From a virus: a stretch of 35,193 nt of DNA. The translations under genes and the position numbers were made by a program. Location: positions 1 through 35,193 of IMG/VR virus record IMGVR_UViG_3300030339_000147; one strand, written 5' to 3'. Under the pieces are notes generated by a model. The model saw only the letters and a list, made by a program, of their open reading frames with translations, ran no database searches and was not told the DNA's origin. Below, piece after piece: positions 31,923 to 35,193 of this stretch (positions are counted from its first letter, which is position 1; each line of letters starts with the position of its first letter).

Positions 31923-34027
31923 AGCTTAGGTTTTCCTTTCTCAGCCCAATTAGTTTTGGTTACTTCATACTCAGCGATAATTGGAATTTTGGACTCAGGC
32001 CAATCTTCCATAATTGCTTTGATTAGAGGTATGAATTGAAAACCTTGTTCTGTGTATATTTCGAAGCTTAGCTCATCGTGTATTTGCATTTGCATCTTGA
32101 TATGTTTCCCCTCATTTTTAATGAGATTGTAAATATCAATTATTTTAAATTTAAGTAGATGAGCTGCACTCCCTTGAATAAGTAGATTTTTTAGTTTGTG
32201 TCCGGATACATTGTAGTATCGGACACCGAACAACGACTGTGTATTACTGAATCCGTTTGCACGTTCCTTACAGTATTTGTGATATTCACGAATACCGGGA
32301 AAAGCTGTATAGTAAGATTTGTCAATTTTGACACATTCTTCTAATGACTTTTCTGGGAACATTTCTCTGATCCGATTTAGTTGAGCACCGTAATTCTTAG
32401 AGAAGTTTACTTTCTTTCCAATGTCAGTTCTGAGTTTTTGGAAATCTGGGTGAGATTCATCTAAGCCGGTTGCTGCTTTGGTTGTTTCTGAATGTACATC
32501 GACAGGATGCCATTCTGTTTCTGGAGATTCATTAAGATAGAATACTCCATTACGTTCTGTACAATCAAAAGGCATGTATGCTCTGCACATATTCAGATCT
32601 GGTTTACCCAAAAGCATGGTGTATAAGGCTTGTATGCGCAGTTCAATCTGGGAATAGTCCAGATAACCTATTGCATATGGCGCTTTAACGATTTTTCGGG
32701 GTTTAAATAACTCCTTGGAATCTACAGTCGAAATGGCCTTTTTTGGAAATTGTTGGAAGTCACTGGTGACTCTACCAGACACGGCTCCGACCTGGTTGAT
32801 AGTTGTATATAACCTATCTCCAGTTTTGAGATCCTTTTGGAATCGTAAAATGTAAGCGGAGTACCATTTCTCCAAAGTTCGTAATTCCTGTACCCGATTT
32901 ATAAAATCAACTGCAGGATCATCTTTGAAGAGGTTTAGTTTTAACAGATTCAATTCTTCTTCACCGGTACTTTTACATTCAACTTCGAACTTGTCATTGA
33001 GTAAGTCTTTGATCAGTTCATTCTGTGATACCTTTAGGTATTGCCCAGCTACAACATAGAGTTCTTCACGTCGTTTGATTATGTAAGTCTTTAGTTTGAC
33101 TCTGGACTTTTCAAGATATTCCTTATCTGCCAGGAAGCCTGTTCGTTCCATATTAAATAATGGTACGATTAGGTTGTTCTCCAGTTCAATAGCGATTTCT
33201 TGATGTCGTCCTTCTATGACGTGAGCGAGACTGAAGTATACTTCAAAGGTGTACACGATATCCAGATGTGCATACTTGATTAGGTTCATTCGATCCAGGT
33301 CACTGTATCTAATCATATCTGCTTCTACAACAGTCTGTACTTTCAATTGAAGATATGCTGGAAGCGATGCTCTCCAAGCCAAATATGGTATTTGATATTG
33401 CTCTGGAAGATCTGATACTTCGTAGATTGTGTCTCCGAAATACTTAGCCATATCTTTCATTGTGATACCTAGTGCTCGTTTGAGTTGGAAGTTATAAATT
33501 TTAGCAATGTCTGATCTTTCTTTTTTCAAAAGTTGTTCATGTAATTTTGCGGTGTGGTCTATATACTTTGTAGCGTATTCTTTTAGTTTCATAGGTGGGC
33601 CCCCTTCAGAAATATGAAGTGAGTCATGTGCATATCTGATATAAAAGGCCGTATCCGTAAATTTGAGTTCTTCATACTGCGTTATATCTTGTCCAATGTT
33701 TGCCAGCATATGCAGATCAAATTTTAGATTATGTCCTATTATAGTTGCTTTGTTCCAGCGGCACCAACCTATAAGTTTCATCATTACTCTGTTAAAGTAA
33801 ATGCTGTTTACTTCAATCGCAAATGTATAACCATCGAGTCTTGTAAAATCAACATACCCAAATTGAATGAGAAATGGTTTGTCATTTATGATGTGTAATC
33901 CAGTTGTTTCTGTATCCAGAGTAATGATGTTCTTTTTAGGCTCCCCAAGGTTACTGAAAGTTTTGTTGAATACTCTAAAGCTAAATTCATTGTCAATATC
34001 AAGACTGGTCCATTTATATTTCAACAT
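31919..34027 (-). CDS. polA: DNA polymerase, family A, with 3'-5' exonuclease
   Basis: Replicates the phage genome. The exonuclease domain has D38-x-E40 (ITLDTETTGL), GHNLKFD with D104, and Y252-x3-D256 (YAHLDIV), a DEDDy type. The polymerase domain has motif A GYLDYSQIELR (D457), motif B KKVNFSKNYG (K538, F542, Y546) and motif C QIHDELS (H650, D651). SGRVTSDFQQFP is the conserved T-region variant. There is no 5'-3' exonuclease domain, as in most phage enzymes of about 700 aa. I chose ATG at 34027 (AGGTGAAG upstream) rather than an in-frame GTG three codons earlier that is too close to its ribosome-binding site. Confidence 0.95.
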   Translation of the reverse strand: MLKYKWTSLDIDNEFSFRVFNKTFSNLGEPKKNIITLDTETTGLHIINDKPFLIQFGYVDFTRLDGYTFAIEVNSIYFNRVMMKLIGWCRWNKATIIGHNLKFDLHMLANIGQDITQYEELKFTDTAFYIRYAHDSLHISEGGPPMKLKEYATKYIDHTAKLHEQLLKKERSDIAKIYNFQLKRALGITMKDMAKYFGDTIYEVSDLPEQYQIPYLAWRASLPAYLQLKVQTVVEADMIRYSDLDRMNLIKYAHLDIVYTFEVYFSLAHVIEGRHQEIAIELENNLIVPLFNMERTGFLADKEYLEKSRVKLKTYIIKRREELYVVAGQYLKVSQNELIKDLLNDKFEVECKSTGEEELNLLKLNLFKDDPAVDFINRVQELRTLEKWYSAYILRFQKDLKTGDRLYTTINQVGAVSGRVTSDFQQFPKKAISTVDSKELFKPRKIVKAPYAIGYLDYSQIELRIQALYTMLLGKPDLNMCRAYMPFDCTERNGVFYLNESPETEWHPVDVHSETTKAATGLDESHPDFQKLRTDIGKKVNFSKNYGAQLNRIREMFPEKSLEECVKIDKSYYTAFPGIREYHKYCKERANGFSNTQSLFGVRYYNVSGHKLKNLLIQGSAAHLLKFKIIDIYNLIKNEGKHIKMQMQIHDELSFEIYTEQGFQFIPLIKAIMEDWPESKIPIIAEYEVTKTNWAEKGKPKL

Positions 34028-35193
34028 TAACTTCACCTACCTTTGAGACGAATGTCTTTTTGTTGATCCGTGCAAGTCCTAATCTGAATCGTTCTGTTGG
34101 AACAATATCATAATTGTTGTACTTTACGAATAATCCTTTAGTCATTCTAGTCAGAGCTTTATTCATTTCCTCAGTGGTTAATCCCGTAGCTGCCAGAAGG
34201 ATTTGTCGTCCTGTCGAGGCGCTTTGCTCCAATTGGAGTATTAACATGGGGGTCTTGTCATAAATGTCTTGTAGTAATGCTACACCCTCTTCATCAATAT
34301 GAGTGAATTGCTTTTCAAAAGCGATGTACTCTTTGAGTTTGAAGGTCGAATTATCGTATAGACTGACTAGGATTTTTTCTGCTAAATCAACGTGTTCTTT
34401 TTTAACAATAATGTTTTCATAGGAAGCATCTGTGCTAACAACATAACCTGCGATTGCAATTGCTAATCTGCTTATCTTTTTCCAAGCCTCTGTTCCGAAG
34501 ATTTTGATATGACCTTCGTAAGTCTTATTCAAAGTATTTGAGCGTTCTATAATATGCAATTCTACAGATCTGTCAATTAGTATCTGGTCTGCTGTTCTGG
34601 ACCATATCCAACGAATACGATCTCGATAAACTCTGGTATCCAGAGGGGTTTCTGGTTTCCAATCGGGGTCTATTTTACTATTCCCTTTGTCTGCCAGTAC
34701 ACAAATTAAATCGTATCGGGCTATATCCTCAGCAGAGGTTACTAATTCTGTTAGCACAGCGATTCCGTTAGGATAGGAAGCTACGCTTTTTATTTGTCCA
34801 CCTACGTTCTTTGGATTGGTTAATGATATCATTCTTACCATTGCCGGTAGTGTGATCGTTCCTGCGACTCTGGTGATCCGTACTTCATTTGAAGATCTGA
34901 TGTCTGTCAACTCAGTAATGACAGAATTGTTTGATTTACCAAATTCTTCAAAGATTACTAACCCTCTGTGATTCTGTGGAATAATACCTGCTCTGGTTTG
35001 GTACCCATTAGCGGTTTTATTTGAGCCTCCTACCAGTCCTGGTATGGTTGCTGAATTACCTGCTAAGGATGTGAATGTACCTAATCCATATATCTTTCTC
35101 AGAGCATCTGCGGTTGAAGATTTACCTGTTCGGGATTCCCCAACGATGATTGTATCCAAATATGCCCTGACGTTTTGAAAGTGTCCAAAATGG
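34014..35193 (-). CDS. MCM-like AAA+ replicative helicase, cut by the right edge
   Basis: The frame runs open to the window edge (the last visible codons encode HFGHFQNVRAYLD), so the N-terminus is missing and no start can be set. Walker A GESRTGKSS lies at 35118-35141; Walker B LVIFEEF at 34941-34961; then VAGTITLPAMVRMISLTNP, matching the MCM pattern of a beta-hairpin before sensor-1 NP; then SAEDIARYDLICVLAD, like the MCM SRFDLI arginine-finger motif; and WKKISRLAIAIAG, like the sensor-2 helix. A winged-helix-like tail (TTEEMNKALTRMT) follows. It overlaps the polymerase start by 14 bases. MCM-like helicases are uncommon in phages. Confidence 0.75.
   Translation of the reverse strand, partial: HFGHFQNVRAYLDTIIVGESRTGKSSTADALRKIYGLGTFTSLAGNSATIPGLVGGSNKTANGYQTRAGIIPQNHRGLVIFEEFGKSNNSVITELTDIRSSNEVRITRVAGTITLPAMVRMISLTNPKNVGGQIKSVASYPNGIAVLTELVTSAEDIARYDLICVLADKGNSKIDPDWKPETPLDTRVYRDRIRWIWSRTADQILIDRSVELHIIERSNTLNKTYEGHIKIFGTEAWKKISRLAIAIAGYVVSTDASYENIIVKKEHVDLAEKILVSLYDNSTFKLKEYIAFEKQFTHIDEEGVALLQDIYDKTPMLILQLEQSASTGRQILLAATGLTTEEMNKALTRMTKGLFVKYNNYDIVPTERFRLGLARINKKTFVSKVGEVNVEI

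Noticed and set aside
1-35193. Stop-codon reassignment as in some crAss-like phages
   Set aside because: TAA, TAG and TGA all end genes at positions supported by downstream ribosome-binding sites, and none interrupts a conserved domain.
1-35193. Window as a complete circular genome
   Set aside because: Joining the right and left ends leaves the cut helicase frame and the cut leftward gene start in different frames, so the ends are not directly contiguous.

Overview
This window is a piece of a tailed bacteriophage genome (Caudoviricetes), most likely a short-tailed (podovirus-like) phage of a Gram-positive host, probably a Bacillota/Clostridia bacterium. Evidence for the phage type is a head module (large terminase, portal, acidic scaffold, N4-gp56-type major capsid protein) followed by a nozzle-like tail protein, short fibre genes and two ejection-type proteins. 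No tape measure, tail tube or sheath genes are visible. Evidence for the host is an M23-SH3b lysin, a phiLC3-like holin and near-perfect AGGAGG ribosome-binding sites. TAA, TAG and TGA all end genes, so the standard code is in use. No integrase, tRNA, rRNA, CRISPR array or insertion sequence was seen.

Layout. (1) 1-2852, leftward: a cut gene start, a DUF669-like ssDNA-binding protein with an acidic tail, a 63-aa acidic protein bracketed by GC-rich stem-loops, an AT-rich gene-free stretch of about 560 bases with repeated TGTAAATATATGT (an origin candidate), and five unrecognised small genes. (2) 2853-3201: divergent control region with direct repeats, a palindrome and a rightward promoter. (3) 3202-7377, rightward: packaging and portal genes ending in a terminator. 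(4) 7450-10210: a second promoter, then scaffold, capsid and a 139-aa gene ending in a GCAA-loop terminator. (5) 10222-18012: adaptor, nozzle, fibres, lysis cassette and a possible beta-sandwich protein. (6) 18013-29123: an Ala/Lys-rich ejection protein, one 3356-codon gene, and an 18-aa basic peptide. (7) 29131-29158: a two-way terminator between convergent operons. (8) 29165-35193, leftward: a translationally coupled replication/recombination operon, in transcription order MCM-like AAA+ helicase (cut by the right edge), family A DNA polymerase, RuvC-like resolvase, dATP/dGTP diphosphohydrolase-like protein, YqaJ-type exonuclease, Cys-rich protein and a 79-aa protein.

How it fits together. 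The two leftward blocks supply replication, recombination and nucleotide metabolism; the rightward block builds the particle and lyses the cell. Two rightward promoters share a perfect TTGACA -35, a 17-base spacer and a TGn extended but poor -10, which suggests phage-controlled late expression.

The most unusual item is the 10-kb gene at 18992-29062. It stands where ejection proteins are found, contains a DEDD (DnaQ-like) exonuclease signature near residues 1584-1826 and an RN-containing segment like those of phage polyvalent proteins near residue 2554, and ends in WDAN-type tandem repeats. It resembles N4 virion RNA polymerase in size and position, but I see no polymerase motifs. An MCM-like helicase paired with a family A polymerase is the second notable point. 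Family names come from reading motifs by eye; no database search was possible.
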